DNA of 64,000 nt from Lingula anatina (Eukaryota > Brachiopoda > Lingulata > Lingulida > Lingulidae). Shown one piece after another: positions 1 to 12,420 of the stretch; position 1 is the stretch's first letter, and each line of letters begins with the position of its first letter. Location: positions 124,001 to 188,000 of the forward strand of contig NW_019775670.1 in NCBI RefSeq assembly GCF_001039355.2. Reading direction: 5' to 3'. Position numbers and translations under genes: made by a program. Below the pieces are notes generated by a model that saw only the letters and a program-made list of their open reading frames with translations, searched no databases and was not told the DNA's origin.

Positions 1-20
1 TGGAACAATATCCAGTCTGA
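1..20 (+). CDS. SLC46-like transporter, last few codons (second allele copy)
   Basis: The window opens inside the final coding exon of the same transporter seen at 2203-4179. Bases 1-20 match 4160-4179 and end in the same TGA (18-20). The match continues downstream to about 1553 (against 4160-5695). This marks 1-2062 as an allelic or duplicate version of the SLC46-PPP5C interval rather than a new gene. Only about six codons are present, so nothing functional can be read from this piece alone. Confidence 0.6.
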
Positions 21-1314
21 ATGGAAACAAGTTATAACACTGGAAGGAACGGGATTTTTACCTGTTGAGTCCTAAACGCGCATTACTGGTTACATTACTG
101 GTTATATACATAAATGTTATCGGTCGTAACAATTAAGTAACTTAATTAATTTTGTTGCAAAATAAACATATGAAAAAAGCAAGTAAAAAATTAAGTTTGA
201 TCAAACTATACTATAGACCTAAATTTCAAATTTATGTAACAAACAAAAAATACGCTTTTGGATTGCGTGAGACTTTTAAATCGTTGTATTCCTTTTTTTC
301 ATGGAAATAACATGAAGAGACTAAGAAATAAGATGTTTTATGTCTTTTTCAACATTGATTCTTTCAATACTTTAATCAAATAAATGGTTCACGTACAGTG
401 TATGGAGTAAAACAAACAAATTAAATGGATAATTTAAAATACAAAAATAACCCAACTACCAGTAGAGGGTAGAGAAACAGGATTCATGTTCCTTGCAAGG
501 GAGTGCGATGTTGGAGAAAATCGAACGATGGATTTTCAAGGTTTCCTACAAATAATTAAATGAGTGAATAAATATAGAAACCAACAATAAATAAATAAAT
601 AAATAAATAAATAGACCTACAATGTCCAAAGAAAATTATAAAAGCAAAGATAATGATAAAAGCATAGCATACACTACATCACTAGATAGCCTGTTATTTC
701 CACTAACGCAAAGGGCGTACGGGCGAATAATATTTAGGTTATAATAAAAAGAAAGAAAAAATTGCTCCATGTAATAAAGTCCCCCGCGTTTTCCTTATTT
801 ATCCTTTAATTTCCAATATCGTTATTGAAACTAATCAAAACAATGTAAAATACTATAATAGCAAAGACAAAATAATTAAAACAAAAAATATCGGAAGACC
901 TTTTCATCCTGATTGAAATGGATTCCTATCCCGCCATAAAAAAATACTCTCTACTCTCTTGTTCATGTGACTAAAAAACTACAAACTAAGAACTCAAACC
1001 CGTGATTTATGAAAAAAAAATTAAATATATTGGTATATCGTGGAGATTAGGCGAAATGTTAAAATTTCCTGAAAAATGTTCATATCATAACAAAAGCTGT
1101 AAAGAAATAACATTTTGTCATTTGTGTTTAACACATTGCATATTTCAAACATTCAATGTATTTTAATCACGTAGCTCGCTTCAATTTGACACAGAGGAAA
1201 ATATCGACTCTGATCCTCCTTTGATCAAATAATGTACGTATAACTTTATAATGTGGAAGTTTTACTCCTCGTCGGGCCTTTCTTGTGACCTTGAACTTTC
1301 ACACATGTTTCAAA
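21..1314. other. Intergenic DNA between SLC46-like gene and PPP5C exon 1, second copy
   Basis: No coding exon is visible. The stretch aligns end to end with 4180-5453, with scattered substitutions and small indels. It contains an AAAT-type microsatellite near 585-612. It should hold the 3' UTR of the transporter and the PPP5C promoter; no specific promoter element is claimed. Confidence 0.6.
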
Positions 1315-1459
1315 ATGGCGGAGCCCATCAGCGGAGATGGAAACGGAGATAAAAGCGCAAATTGTGATGAAGTGAATGGGATTAGCGCTAAAGTTGTATC
1401 AGAAGAGGACGCAAGACGTGCAGAGGAATTAAAGGAAAAAGCAAATGAGTTCTTTAAAA
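1315..1459 (+). CDS. PPP5C: PPP5C exon 1, second copy
   Basis: This is a 145-base first coding exon starting at ATG 1315. It encodes the N-terminus of protein phosphatase 5 up to the first TPR helix, where the protein reads [12 protein letters not shown], and a GT donor follows at 1460. It differs from the exon at 5454-5598 by one residue (Ile for Ser at position 5) and silent changes. No exon 2 follows before the N at 2063. Its natural partners are probably exons 2-13 at 12421-16688, displaced by an inserted contig. If that is right, 1315-1459 plus 12421-16688 form one complete allele. Confidence 0.85.
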
Positions 1460-1553
1460 GTAGGTAGCACTAAGAGAGTCTCTGCTGGGAAGCTGTGTCT
1501 CTCTGTCACTCAGTTGGCACTCACTCACCCCTGTCACTGACTTGGATCTGCTT

Positions 1554-2062
1554 TTTATGTACAGACACAGATGTGTCTGTACATATTGCCATCACCTGCG
1601 TCTGTCGTCGCCGTCGCCGATCATGTCGCCGTCGCCGTCGCCGTGCACTTTCAGCGTTAACACCATAAGTGGAAGACAGTTTTACTTTTTGGCTTTATAT
1701 TTACAGAGCTGACTAATATTCATAAAACGCAGGTCAAGTTTGAAAATCAGCATGATCGGGCCATTATTGTAGAATTTATGCCGTTTTTAACACTTTTTAG
1801 CATATATGCAACACTGTTAACACATTTCAAGGAAAACCGATAGGCCTGTTGTCATGAAACTCACAGGAGTAATCAATCTTACTAAAACGCAGATCAAGTT
1901 CGAAAATCGGCATGATCGGGACACTATTTTAGTAGTTATGCTTTTTTTTTCACTTTTCAGCATATGTGCAACACTGTTAACACATTTCAAGGAAAACCGA
2001 TAGACCTGTTGTCATGAAACTCACAGGAGTAATTAATCTTACTAAAACGCAGGTCAAGTTCG
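1554..2062. repeat. Intron-1 repeat insertion with 160-bp tandem repeats
   Basis: The copy of PPP5C intron 1 at 5690 lacks this DNA. It begins near 1554, right after the shared ctgctttt, with an imperfect inverted repeat (cagacacag/ctgtgtctg type). A CGTCTGTCGTCGCC block follows near 1600-1650. From about 1721 there are two full copies and the start of a third of a 160-base unit: aggtcaagtt recurs at 1731, 1891 (as agatcaagtt) and 2051. The array runs into the single N at 2063, so its true length is unknown. Confidence 0.7.
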
Positions 2063-2063
2063 N
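2063..2063. other. Single-N contig join
   Basis: One ambiguous base lies at the point where the 160-bp repeat array ends abruptly and SLC46-like coding sequence begins. Together with the N at 11627 it brackets a block duplicating the flanking sequence. It is read as a scaffold join, not a base-call ambiguity. Confidence 0.7.
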
Positions 2064-2202
2064 ATAATCTTTAAAAACAATGATCTTTAAAAAAATTGGT
2101 TACAATATATCCCCTGTCTGTTTTCTTCTCGTGGAAATGAATAGGTGGGCGTTTGGAGTGTAAAACATACTTGTTGCTCCATGACTTCTTTTTTTGTTTC
2201 AG

Positions 2203-4179
2203 CTGCAATGACTCTTACTCTATTATTTCTGCGATATGTGGTCCCAGGCTGGAACTTGACCCTGTACGGTATATATGCTGCCTTGAAGAACGTCATGATG
2301 ATGATAGCCCTGTTCCTTTTCATGCCTGTCGTGAAAAAGCTGGCCCTGGATGACACCACTGTGGCCATCGTGGGCCACGTAAGCGCCATTCTTGGAGTGG
2401 TGTTGCTGGCTTTCAGTCGATTTATCTGGATGGCTATGTTAGGTAGGTGAGCCGTTAAGGAAGGCATGCAAGTATTTTTATTTCAGTTTATTCATGTAAC
2501 TTGTGGTATAAATTATTGAAATTAATATAATTTATATTTTTCATTCGAAGCCACGCATTGAAACCTGATGATACAAAATACTGAAAAACTCGTGTTAAGA
2601 AATCTGTCAATATATTTCAGTGCCTTTTGCGAACATGCTGTCGGCGTTTAGCAGCACAGCGCTCAGGGCAGTTGTAGCAAGAATGGTTGGAAAACACGAA
2701 CAAGGCGAGTCTCTCTCTTTCTCTTTCTCACTCTGTCTTGAGAGACTTGAGAGCTCACACATCAAGAATCAAAATGAGAGGAGACATTTTTTTTTTTTGG
2801 CTTCAACTTCCTAAATTCAATTTTTTAAATAAAATTTGAAATTTGTGAACATTTTTCAGGAGAACATGAAAAAGTGCCTTTTCTTTCCTGAAATGTCGGG
2901 GCCCAAACCAGCCACTTTATTTTGGAATGTGGTTGAGGAGACTCTGGAGCCCTGGGTCAACATGACCCAGTATATGCGTGAAAGTATAACGGTTTAACAC
3001 TTAATGATGATATATTGATATAGCTACTGATACCATTCTTTGATTAATCGGCGATTAATGAACTATGCAGTCCGTTTTTTTTCACAGGCAAAGCGTTTGC
3101 ATTCGTTGGAAGCGCCCAGTCTCTGAGCGTCCTCTTGTCAAGCGTCATCTTTAATAACTTGTATCCAGAGACGCTGCATTTCTTCCCCGGGTTAAGTTAT
3201 CTGCTATGTGCAGTACTTCTCCTAGTGGCCATAGTACTAACAATGTAAGTACATTGTATGTTTTAAACTTATATTTTGAAAACCTGGAATGGTGACTGAC
3301 TTATTCGTTTTTTTATCCGTTGCTTGATACTAGTAATTTCTTTCTGCTATTATTATTATTATTTTGTTTGTTTGTTTGTTTTATGAATAACATTTGCTGG
3401 TTGTTTATTATCCTGGACGTGTTAATATTAAGACAATTTATACAATTTTTATGCCTCAGAATCATTCGGTTCCGTATGCCCAAACCAGAAGTAAACGATA
3501 CAATGAATAGCACTGCAACGCTAGACAAATCAGGTAACTGATACATGCATGCTTACTTTTTATTTATTGTCGTATATGCTATATGCACGTTTATGTTTAT
3601 CACACCGTTTATCTGTACCAGTATTTGAAAAACTGTTTTTTTTTAAAAGTCGTTGAGTTATATGTATTTCTTTTATCTTTAAAGAAAGGGGAAATTGTCC
3701 AGTTCACACTTCATTTAATTTTCGGTTTGTGTCCTAATAGGCCTATAATAACGGAATAACGGCGAATGAATCTAAAAGCCCCATAAAACGGCCTTAGCGT
3801 ACCATATTTATCTTCTAGACACTATTAGTGAACAAAGAGATAAATTCACTATATATATATATATCTACTGACATTTCCCTGGCTAATTATGTGAATATTT
3901 CTGGCCATCTACAACAATGGCACAGCATGGACGTCATCACTCAGGGGGCCTCTGGTGGGGCGTCTGGAGAGTACTTATCTACCATTAAAACTCTGTTTAG
4001 TATCTTAATGATTTTTTAATCGCTAAATGTTGTTTTTAGACTGAGATATATTGTATCCTGAACCTACTGTACCTACCAGGGTTTTCTATGTCATTTTAAT
4101 ATAAAGGTTAATCTGTCTTCCAGTTTCAGCTATTGCAATGAATGAAGTCATCACAGATGTGGAACAATATCCAGTCTGA
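2203..4179 (+). CDS. SLC46 / proton-coupled folate transporter-like MFS protein, 3' exons
   Basis: These are the C-terminal exons of a major facilitator superfamily transporter resembling the SLC46 family (PCFT / SLC46A3). They sit at 2203-2442, 2621-2704, 3088-3244, 3460-3533 and 4124-4179, with TGA at 4177-4179, and reading frame is kept across every junction. They encode several hydrophobic helices. Family-like features include the stretch R..VARMVGKHEQGKAFAF, followed by a helix reading VFNNLY-like (here IFNNLYPETL) and a short hydrophilic tail. The intron after 2704 uses a GC donor (AAG|GCGAGT). The N-terminal half is missing because the contig starts at 2064. SLC46 members move folates or other small molecules across plasma or lysosomal membranes; the substrate here cannot be read. 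The link of 3460-3533 to 4124 is the least certain step. Confidence 0.7.
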
Positions 4180-4728
4180 ATGGAAACAAGTTAACAATGG
4201 AAGGAACGGGATTTTTACCTGTTGAGTCCTAAACGCGCATTACTGGTTACATACATAAATTTTATCGGTCGTAACAAGTAAATAAATTAATTTTGTTGCA
4301 AAATAAACATATAAAAAAAGCAAGTAAAAAATTAAGTTTGATCAAACTATACTATAGACCTAAATATCAAATTTATATAACAAGCAAAAAATACACTTTT
4401 GGTTTGTCTGAGACTTTAAATAGTTGTATTCCTTTTTTTCATGAAAATAACATGAAGAGACTAAGAAATAAGATGCTTTATGTCTTTTTTCAACATTGAT
4501 TCTTTCAACACTTTAATCAAAGAAACGGTTCACGTACAGTGTATGGAGTAAAACAAACAAATTAAATAGATGATTTAAAATACAAAAATAACCCAACTAC
4601 CAGTAGAGGGTAGAGAAACAGGATTCATGTTCCTTGCAAGGGAGTGCGATGTTGGAGAAAATCGAACGATGGATTTTCAAGGTTTCCTACAAATAATTAA
4701 ATGAGTGAATAAATATAGAAACCAACAA

Positions 4729-4759
<31 letters not shown>

Positions 4760-5453
4760 ATACAATGTCCAAAGAAAATTATAAAAGCAAAGACAATTAT
4801 AAAAGCATAGCTTACAATACATCACTAGATATTAGGCCTATTTCCACTAACGAAAAGGGCGTACGGACGAATAATATTTTTAATAAAAAGAAAGAATAAA
4901 TTGCTCCATGTAACAAAGGTCGCTTCGTTTTCTTTATTTATCCTTTAATTTCCAATATCGATATTGAAATCAATCAAAACATTGTAAAATACTATAATAG
5001 CAAAGACAATAATTTAAACAAAAAATATCGGAAAACCTTAATTTTCATCCTGATTGAAATGGATTCCTATCCCGCCATAAAAAATACTCTCTACGAAGAG
5101 TGACTAAAAAAACTACAAACTAAGAACTCAAACACGTGATTTATGAAAAAAAAATTAATATATTGGTATATCGATTCGTGGAGATTAGGCAAAATGTTAA
5201 AATTTCCTGAAAAATGTTCACAGCATAACAAAAACTGTAAAGAAATAACATTTTGTGTCTTTTGTGTTTAACACATTGCATATTTCAGACATTCAATGTA
5301 TTTCAATCACGTAGCTCGCTTCAATTTGACACAAGAGGAAAATATCGACTTTGATCCTCCTTTGATCAAATAATGTATAACTTTACATAATGTTGAAGTT
5401 TTACTCCTCGTGGGGCCTTTCTTGTGACCTTGAACTTTCACACATGTTTCAAA
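4180..5453. other. Intergenic DNA, SLC46-like gene to PPP5C
   Basis: Same-strand intergenic interval of about 1.3 kb, with no coding exon seen. It contains an AATA/TAAA microsatellite at about 4728-4762. It is the counterpart of 21-1314. The PPP5C promoter must lie near its right end; the sequence just upstream of the ATG carries an aaaATGGCGG start context. Confidence 0.6.
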
Positions 5454-8400
5454 ATGGCGGAGCCCAGCAGCGGAGATGGAAACGGAGATAAAAGTGCAAA
5501 TTGTGATGAAGTGAATGGGATTAGCGCTAAAGTTGTATCAGAAGAGGACGCAAGACGTGCAGAGGAATTAAAGGAAAAAGCAAATGAGTTCTTTAAAAGT
5601 AGGTAGCACGTAGAAAGTCTCTGCTGGGAAGCTGTGTCTCTCTGTCACTCAGTAGGCACTCACTCACCCCTGTCACTGACTTGGATCTGCTTTTTTGATG
5701 ATTTTGAAACTATGAATCTATATAGGATGTCACAGAACTGATTTATTCAATTGCAGTGTACATATGTTTGAAATCTTATTTCAAGTCTAAATTCCCTTAT
5801 GGATGGCACCCCGCATTGTTAGTGTATCTTTTGAAATTAGTTTAAAAATTATTTTAAACTCTAGAAAAATGCCATCCATCAATCAAACTTTCATCAGTGA
5901 CTCTTGAAAATAGACTGAAGGAAAGAAATTAACAAAGTGTTATGTCTATCCAGGGGTAAGATGTGTAAATAAATTAATTTATGCACAATTGTACAAAAGC
6001 ACTGTATGAATAAAGGGTTTTTTTATTTAGGTCAGAGAAGTAGAAAGTTTTAAAAGTACCCATTGTAGATTTTCCTGTGAAAAAAAACATAACTAATAAA
6101 TTTCCTTCCATCCCCCCCTCTTCCCCCCGACTAACCAATCTCTATTTTCTTCCCTGACACTTGCCATAACTCTGAAACAATCTGGGAAATTTTTAAAGTC
6201 TTGTCAGATGTGGCCATCACTTTAAGCACTGACTTCCAGATTGGGCAAAATTCAAAACTGCTACATTAATTCATGACAGTTATCTGTTAGAGATTATCAA
6301 AAAGTATAACTTGTCTTTAGATAAGTTTAACAAGAAGTGTTATTTTGTATTTGTAAATTAAAAAATGTTTTTAAAAAGTCTTACATTTTGCCCTTTTAAT
6401 TTCAAAGACGAAAATAGCTTATTTAACTAGAACATTGTTCAAAGGCCTGTTTTATTATTTATTTTTCAGAAAAAGATTATGGCCAGTCCATAACATACTA
6501 CACAGAAGCTATAGAATTGAATCCCTACATCACTGCTTACTGGGGCAACAGAAGCTTTGCCTACATAAAAACAGAGTGTTATGGCTATGCCCTAAATGAT
6601 GCCAGCAAGGCTCTTGAATTGGACAAAACTTACATTAAGGTGAATAGGCCAATGCAAATAATAGGCCAGTATTAGGTCATTATATATCTCATGAAAATAG
6701 ATGATCATTATTTTAGCTTCTGGCTATTTATACATTGAAAGAGGAAATTATTTTCACCAAATTAAAGTTTGTGACGGTGCAGACAAACATTTTGCTAACT
6801 TTTAAGAATGTAAAGCTCATAATATTTTAATTAGTTTGAATTGCATATTCAGGTTATACCTATATTTATTTTGGTTTTCTCAATCAGCAGTTATTTGAGC
6901 AAGGACAGTTGATTTACATTTCGTATTGATAATTGTGTACATAACTACCAGGTGGAAGTTATCAACAAATTGTTAATGAGGTATGAATTAGATGAGTTAA
7001 ACACAAAGATGCTAATATAAATGTATTTCCACAAGACAGGAGTCAGTATTGTACACAGTGGAATCCATTTCATCAACTGAGAAATTGAATATGTTACATT
7101 TAACTGAAGATTTACACTTTTTTATGTTCATATCAGGCCTACTACAGGAGGGCATCTGCCAACATGGCTCTTGGAAAGTTCAAACTGGCTTTGAAGGACT
7201 TTGAAGCAGTGAGTGGTCTTTGTTGATACTCTTCACAATCACTATATGATTGAATAAAACTCAAGATTATTGCATGTTATTTTATGAGGATGGTGTAAAT
7301 GAAGTTTTGTTTACAGTTTTAAACCTTATTTTATACTGTTACACATACTAAAATTTGAAAATCAGTATATAAAGTTCCTCTCATATCTTAATGTTATATT
7401 AAAATAATGTTAAACAATTACTTAGAAAAAAACATTGCATAGATCCTTATTTTTCTTTTATTTATCAACTTTTCAGGTGACAAAGGCCAGGCCAAGTGAT
7501 AAAGATGCTCAAAGAAACTATCACGAATGCAATAAAATTGTGAAGAGACAGGCCTTTATGAAAGCCATCAGTGTGGATGACCATAAGAAACCTGTGGCTG
7601 TGACAATTGAGGAAGAATTGGCCAATATGGGTAATTGGAAGATACATACAATAATAACCTTATTTTTATGAAATAGATGAAGCAAGTTTGCATGATTCTG
7701 TTTTGTGAAAAATAAGAAACAATTATCATATTTAGGGGGTATGATTTGCAGTCATGTTCTTGAATTCCCCATCTTTACAAAACAATTTCTTTCAGTTGTG
7801 TTGCACTTTAATATCTAGCAGTTTCAGAATTTTATAAATTATTAATAACAGTACATTTTGATATAATGATGTCTATTAAAATGCTGTTTGGAATTTAGTA
7901 ATTGAGGATGACTACCAGGGACCTTGTATAGGAGAAGAAGGTATCACACTACAGTTCATGAAAGATCTGATAGAAACTTTTAAACAACAGAAAAAATTAC
8001 ATAGGAAATATGCTTATCAGGTATGTAATTAAACGTCCCAGTCATTGAATTTTACTGCACTTTTTTGTGTAAATTCTTTGTCACTTACCATTTTGTTGAC
8101 ATTATTTTATTGTATGTGTGTAATAAAAAATTTGATGTTGTAAACTTTGGACTGCATAAGAAATCTTTTTGCTTTAGGTAAACACTAAACTACAGTAATT
8201 TTGCAGTTAAGAATGCTTTTGAAATTTCTTCCAGATACTAGTTGAGGTTAAGAAAATATTTATGTCTCAGGCGTCATTGGTGGATATAACAGTGCCAAAG
8301 GTATGACCATACATGGGCCCGTTTCACGAAGCAGTAGTTAGTTAGAATAACTAACTAATGAACTAATTCGCTAACGAGAAAACTTTAGGGGTGTTTCAGC

Positions 8401-11369
8401 AGTCGTTAACTCATCGCTAAGTTCAGTCGTAAAGTTCGGTCGTTAGTTCTCTTGTTACTCACCGTAGTCTCGAAACAGTTTACTGGAAGTGGAACTCTTG
8501 CGTAAAAGTGTCGCGAAAGCTCTAACTCTCCAATTTCCGGGGGCTGGAAATGCATAAGAACGTCTGCTTTGAGGTCGTCGTAAAGGATCTCCACCACCTT
8601 TTTGCCGCTCTTTTTGTCACAGCTAGGTGCAACCTCTCGTAAATTGCATCATCGCGTGTATATTCTAATAGATTCTGCCTATCATGAAAACGTCGTAGTC
8701 TACGTTCCCGTCTGGCGGTACGGACAGAAAGAAAGGTTGTCGCCATATTGGATACAAAGACATATGACAGACAACGGTAACTAAGCAACCTTTCTATTTC
8801 ATTCATCACGCATGCGTACGATGGTCTGACCAGTCGCTAAATATCCAAGGTAACAACGACACAATAAAGAGCGAGAGAACTAGCGATAGCTTTGTGAAAT
8901 GGCACTCATAACTAGCGAGAGGCTAACTACCGATCTCTAACTAACTACTGCTTTGTGTAACGGGCCCCAGGATGGGAGCTGTACAACATATATTTATCAT
9001 AATTTTATAATCAGAATAATTAATCAGAATTTTGCTGTGATTGATCGTTTTTACAATTGATATTTTCATAACTCATTTTGAATTTTATTCCATTTGTTAT
9101 TTATTTAAATGTTCAATTCTTAATACTTGTTTTCATGATTTGTATTGTGTAATTTCAGGGGAAGAAGTTCACAATATGTGGTGATGTCCATGGCCAGTTT
9201 TACGACCTGCTGAATATATTTGAACTGAATGGGCTCCCCTCAGAAGAGAACCCTTACGTATCTTTTGATGTTTTTTTTTTTTTTTTTTTTCAAATAATGA
9301 CAAAGTTGATTGCCATAATAATTACAAAAACTAAAGTAATTTTTATTTATTCAAATGAAAATTCACATTATTTAATGACTAACCAGTGATGGGCTAGCTT
9401 CAAACTAATGCTTGTAACAAGACTTGCGTATCAGGTGTATGAAATTGTTAAAAAATAGATTTTGACATAACAGTGTTTATAAAAATGAAATTATATATTT
9501 TAAAGAAACCCCTGTATTGATGTATTATAAACCTTGACTGTTGCTCAGCTGTTTAATGGAGATTTTGTTGACAGAGGCTCCTTTTCTGTGGAGTGTATAC
9601 TTACATTATGGGGATTTAAACTTTTATATCCCAGTCATTTTTATATGTCAAGAGGTATGTTTTTTTTTTGTTTTTTTTGCTCTGTATTTTATAAGGAATG
9701 CTTCATTTTCTTAATTTTTTGCTTGAAATGTGCATGTATTTCACAATTGTTGCTTTTAAGAATACTATTCTAATACCATAACATAATTTTGTTTACCAGG
9801 AAATCATGAGAGTGAGACAATGAACCAGATGTATGGTTTTGATGGAGAAGTGAAAGCAAAGTATACTAATCAAATGGCAGAACTTTTCACAGAAGTTTTC
9901 AACTGGCTACCTCTATCCCACCTGATAAATGAAAAGATTTTAGTAAGTTGTACACCCTGTAATACTTAACAAACATTCCATTGTCCTACAATACAGATAG
10001 AAATGTAGGGTTTGTTAGTTCTCATAAATTTCATTAAAGATGAGTTAACATGAATCAGTTGATAGCATGGCAACCTATGTAAAAACAATTTCATCTTGAG
10101 GCAAGCCTATCTCAGGACATATGTAAACTACACATCAGTAAGTTTTAGCACTTTTATCTTGTCCATAATATTTTAATATTATGACTAAAAAATGATTAAG
10201 TGACTGTAATCTAACTGTTAAGGCAATGCATGGAGGACTATTCAGCGAAGACAATGTGACATTGGATGACATCAGGAAAACAGACAGAAACAGACAACCT
10301 CCAGATTCAGGTAACAAAACTGACCTCTATTAAAAGCATAGCTAGTGGAATTTGAGATACAGAGTCAAATTAATTAGACTATTTTTTTTCTGGGGTAGTT
10401 TGCGGCAGTTTTTAAGATCTTCCCAGCTGGCACCTTGTGGACTATTAACCAGCAAACTGAGTAAATTTATTTGTCAAGATGCAGTTGAATATTTTTAATG
10501 GAATGAAAGATTTGTAAGCAGTGGGGAAATACCTTGATATGCTTACTGTGTTCCAGGTATTATGTGTGACCTGCTTTGGTCTGATCCACAGCCTCAGCCA
10601 GGTAGGTCAGCCAGCAAGAGAGGGGTCGGCTGTCAGTTTGGTCCAGACGTCACAAAAAAATTCCTTGAGAACAATAACCTTGAATATATTGTCAGAAGCC
10701 ATGAGGTGAAAAATGAAGGTTATGAAGTCGCACATGATGGGAAGTGCATCACCGTTTTCTCAGCACCTAATTACTGGTAAGTCAATAAGAAAGGTGGGAA
10801 TTTAATACATAAATACTTGGGATGGTGTGTGCCTGTAATACAAGGTATTAAGTTAGTGCAAAATACAAGCTACTAAGGCAATAAAAATTTTTCACGTAGT
10901 ATTCATCTTAATTCATGTAACCAGCCAACATGCTTTTAAAGCAATGTAAAAAAAAATTAAAATTCCAAACTGTTTCAGTGATACCATGGGTAACAAGGGG
11001 GCATTTATAGTTATACGAGGAGATGATCTTACTCCACAGTTTACATCCTATGAGGCTGTGGTAAGTGAAGTGTGCCAGCTTTTACTGCATTATCGTTATC
11101 ACTTTATTACTTGTGAATAGATACTTATTTTAGGATAAAGAATATTTGTCTGAAAGAAGTTACACAAATAAAACCATATCAGTTTAGATAGGGAGAGATC
11201 ATTCAAGTTAAAACTGTCAGTTGAATCAATTAAATATTGTTGCTATTCTGCAATGGTTTTTGCACCATAAATACATTATTTACTAGACTAGCTTTTTCTT
11301 TTTCTTTTGCAGCCACATCCAAACGTCAAGCCCATGGCATATGCAAATTCACTGCTGAGCATGTTTTAG
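5454..11369 (+). CDS. PPP5C: Serine/threonine protein phosphatase 5 (complete, 13 coding exons)
   Basis: Exons: 5454-5598, 6470-6639, 7137-7208, 7477-7630, 7899-8020, 8235-8300, 9159-9257, 9549-9654, 9800-9942, 10223-10310, 10557-10776, 10979-11060 and 11313-11369. They sum to 1524 bases, or 507 residues, against about 499 in vertebrate PP5. The N-terminal third is the TPR domain that docks on HSP90 and restrains the enzyme. The C-terminal part is a PPP-family two-metal phosphatase with GDVHG (251-255), GDFVDRG (280-286), GNHE (from 312) and SAPNYC, whose Cys codon is split across the intron at 10776. The C-terminal helix reads [18 protein letters not shown]5 dephosphorylates HSP90 clients, kinases and steroid-receptor complexes. 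Intron 6 carries a 653-bp transposon-like insertion absent from the other copy. All catalytic motifs are intact. Confidence 0.95.
8315..8967. mobile_element. Terminal-inverted-repeat element in PPP5C intron 6
   Basis: This segment has ~30-base terminal inverted repeats, GGGCCCGTTTCACGAAGCAG at the left and its near complement at the right end. Subterminal runs of gttagttag/taactaac fill both flanks. The second PPP5C copy has an exact empty site: at 14281-14300 the flanks meet as ccataca|ggatggg. No transposase-like frame is visible, so it is non-autonomous. The GGGCCCGTTTCA-type termini recall ISL2EU/Harbinger-like elements, from memory only. The target duplication is at most 2-3 bases and cannot be placed exactly. 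Confidence 0.85.
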
Positions 11370-12420
11370 ATCAACATTTCAACATCAACAGAACTGAATA
11401 GGATTTTCCTTCCATTTTCATAACACTTCATCTGATCTTCCATTATATATCTCATTGAATGGATTCACAGAAAATAACGTCCCATTGGCAGTTACCAAGA
11501 TTGCATAGGAAAAACAGCTGAAACTGATATACTATGTTTCCAGCCATTTAATACTTTTAATTTACAGTTAAGATTACCTAGCTCTCTTGAAACAGTTGTG
11601 TGAAGTTCCTGAAAATTCAGAAGTAANGCTTTGCTGCCTTGTTTGATGAATTTGAAACTATGAATCTATATAGGATATCACAGAACTGATTTATTCAATT
11701 GCAGTGTACAAATGTTTGAAATCTTATTTCAAGTCTAAATTCCCTTATGGATGGCACCCCGTATTGTTACTGTATCTTTTGAACTTAGTTTAAAATTATT
11801 TTAAACCTTAGAAAAATTTAAATGCCATCCATCAATCAGACTTAATAACTTTCAACAGTGACTCTTGAAAATAGACTGAAGGAAAGAAATAAACAAATTG
11901 TTATGTCTATCCAGGGGTAAGATGTGTAAATAAATTAATTTATGCACAATTGTACAAAAGCACTGTATGAATGAAGGGTTTTTTTTATTTAGGTCAGAGA
12001 AGTAGAAAGTTTTAAAAGTACCCATTGTAGATTTTCCTGTGAAAAAAGCATAACTAATAAATTTCCTGGGTAAACAGTATCCTTCCACCCACCCCCCCCT
12101 CTTTGTTTTCTTCCCTGACACTTGCCATAACTCTGAAACAATCTGGGAAATTTTTAAAGTCCTGTCAGATGTGGCCATCACTTTAAGCAGATTGGGCACA
12201 ATTCAAAACTACTACATTAATTCATGACAGTTATCTGTTAGAGATTATCAAAAAGTACAACTTGCCCTGAGATAAGTTTAACAAGAAGTGTTATTTTGTA
12301 TTTGTAAATTAAAAAATGTTTTTAAAAAGTCTTACATTTTGCCCTTTTAATTTCAAAGATGAAAATAGCTTATTTAACTAGAACATTGTTCAAAGGCCTT
12401 TTTTATTATTTATTTTTCAG
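11370..12420. other. PPP5C 3' region, contig join and duplicated intron-1 sequence
   Basis: 11370 to about 11626 is the 3' UTR of the first copy; the matching UTR of the second copy is at 16689-16945. A single N lies at 11627. From about 11640 to 12420 the sequence is PPP5C intron 1 again, aligning with about 5690-6469 (shared gaaactatgaatctatatagg). No exon 1 lies between the N and exon 2 at 12421. Confidence 0.8.
11627..11627. other. Single-N contig join
   Basis: This is the right boundary of the block 2064-11626. Sequence to the left is the 3' end of PPP5C, and sequence to the right resumes inside PPP5C intron 1. That is a jump backward in the gene, typical of a scaffold join. Confidence 0.75.

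Noticed and set aside
588-612. Direct-repeat array at 588-612 and 4728-4762 as a possible CRISPR-like array
   Set aside because: It is a four-base AAAT/AATA microsatellite with no spacers, in an animal genome.
8406-8809. Minus-strand frames of 63 and 95 codons inside the intron-6 element
   Set aside because: No transposase motifs, and the two frames overlap in different phases; the element appears non-autonomous.
10562-10780. Apparent NYW in place of the NYC phosphatase motif
   Set aside because: The codon is split by the intron at 10776; splicing to 10979 restores the expected NYC.
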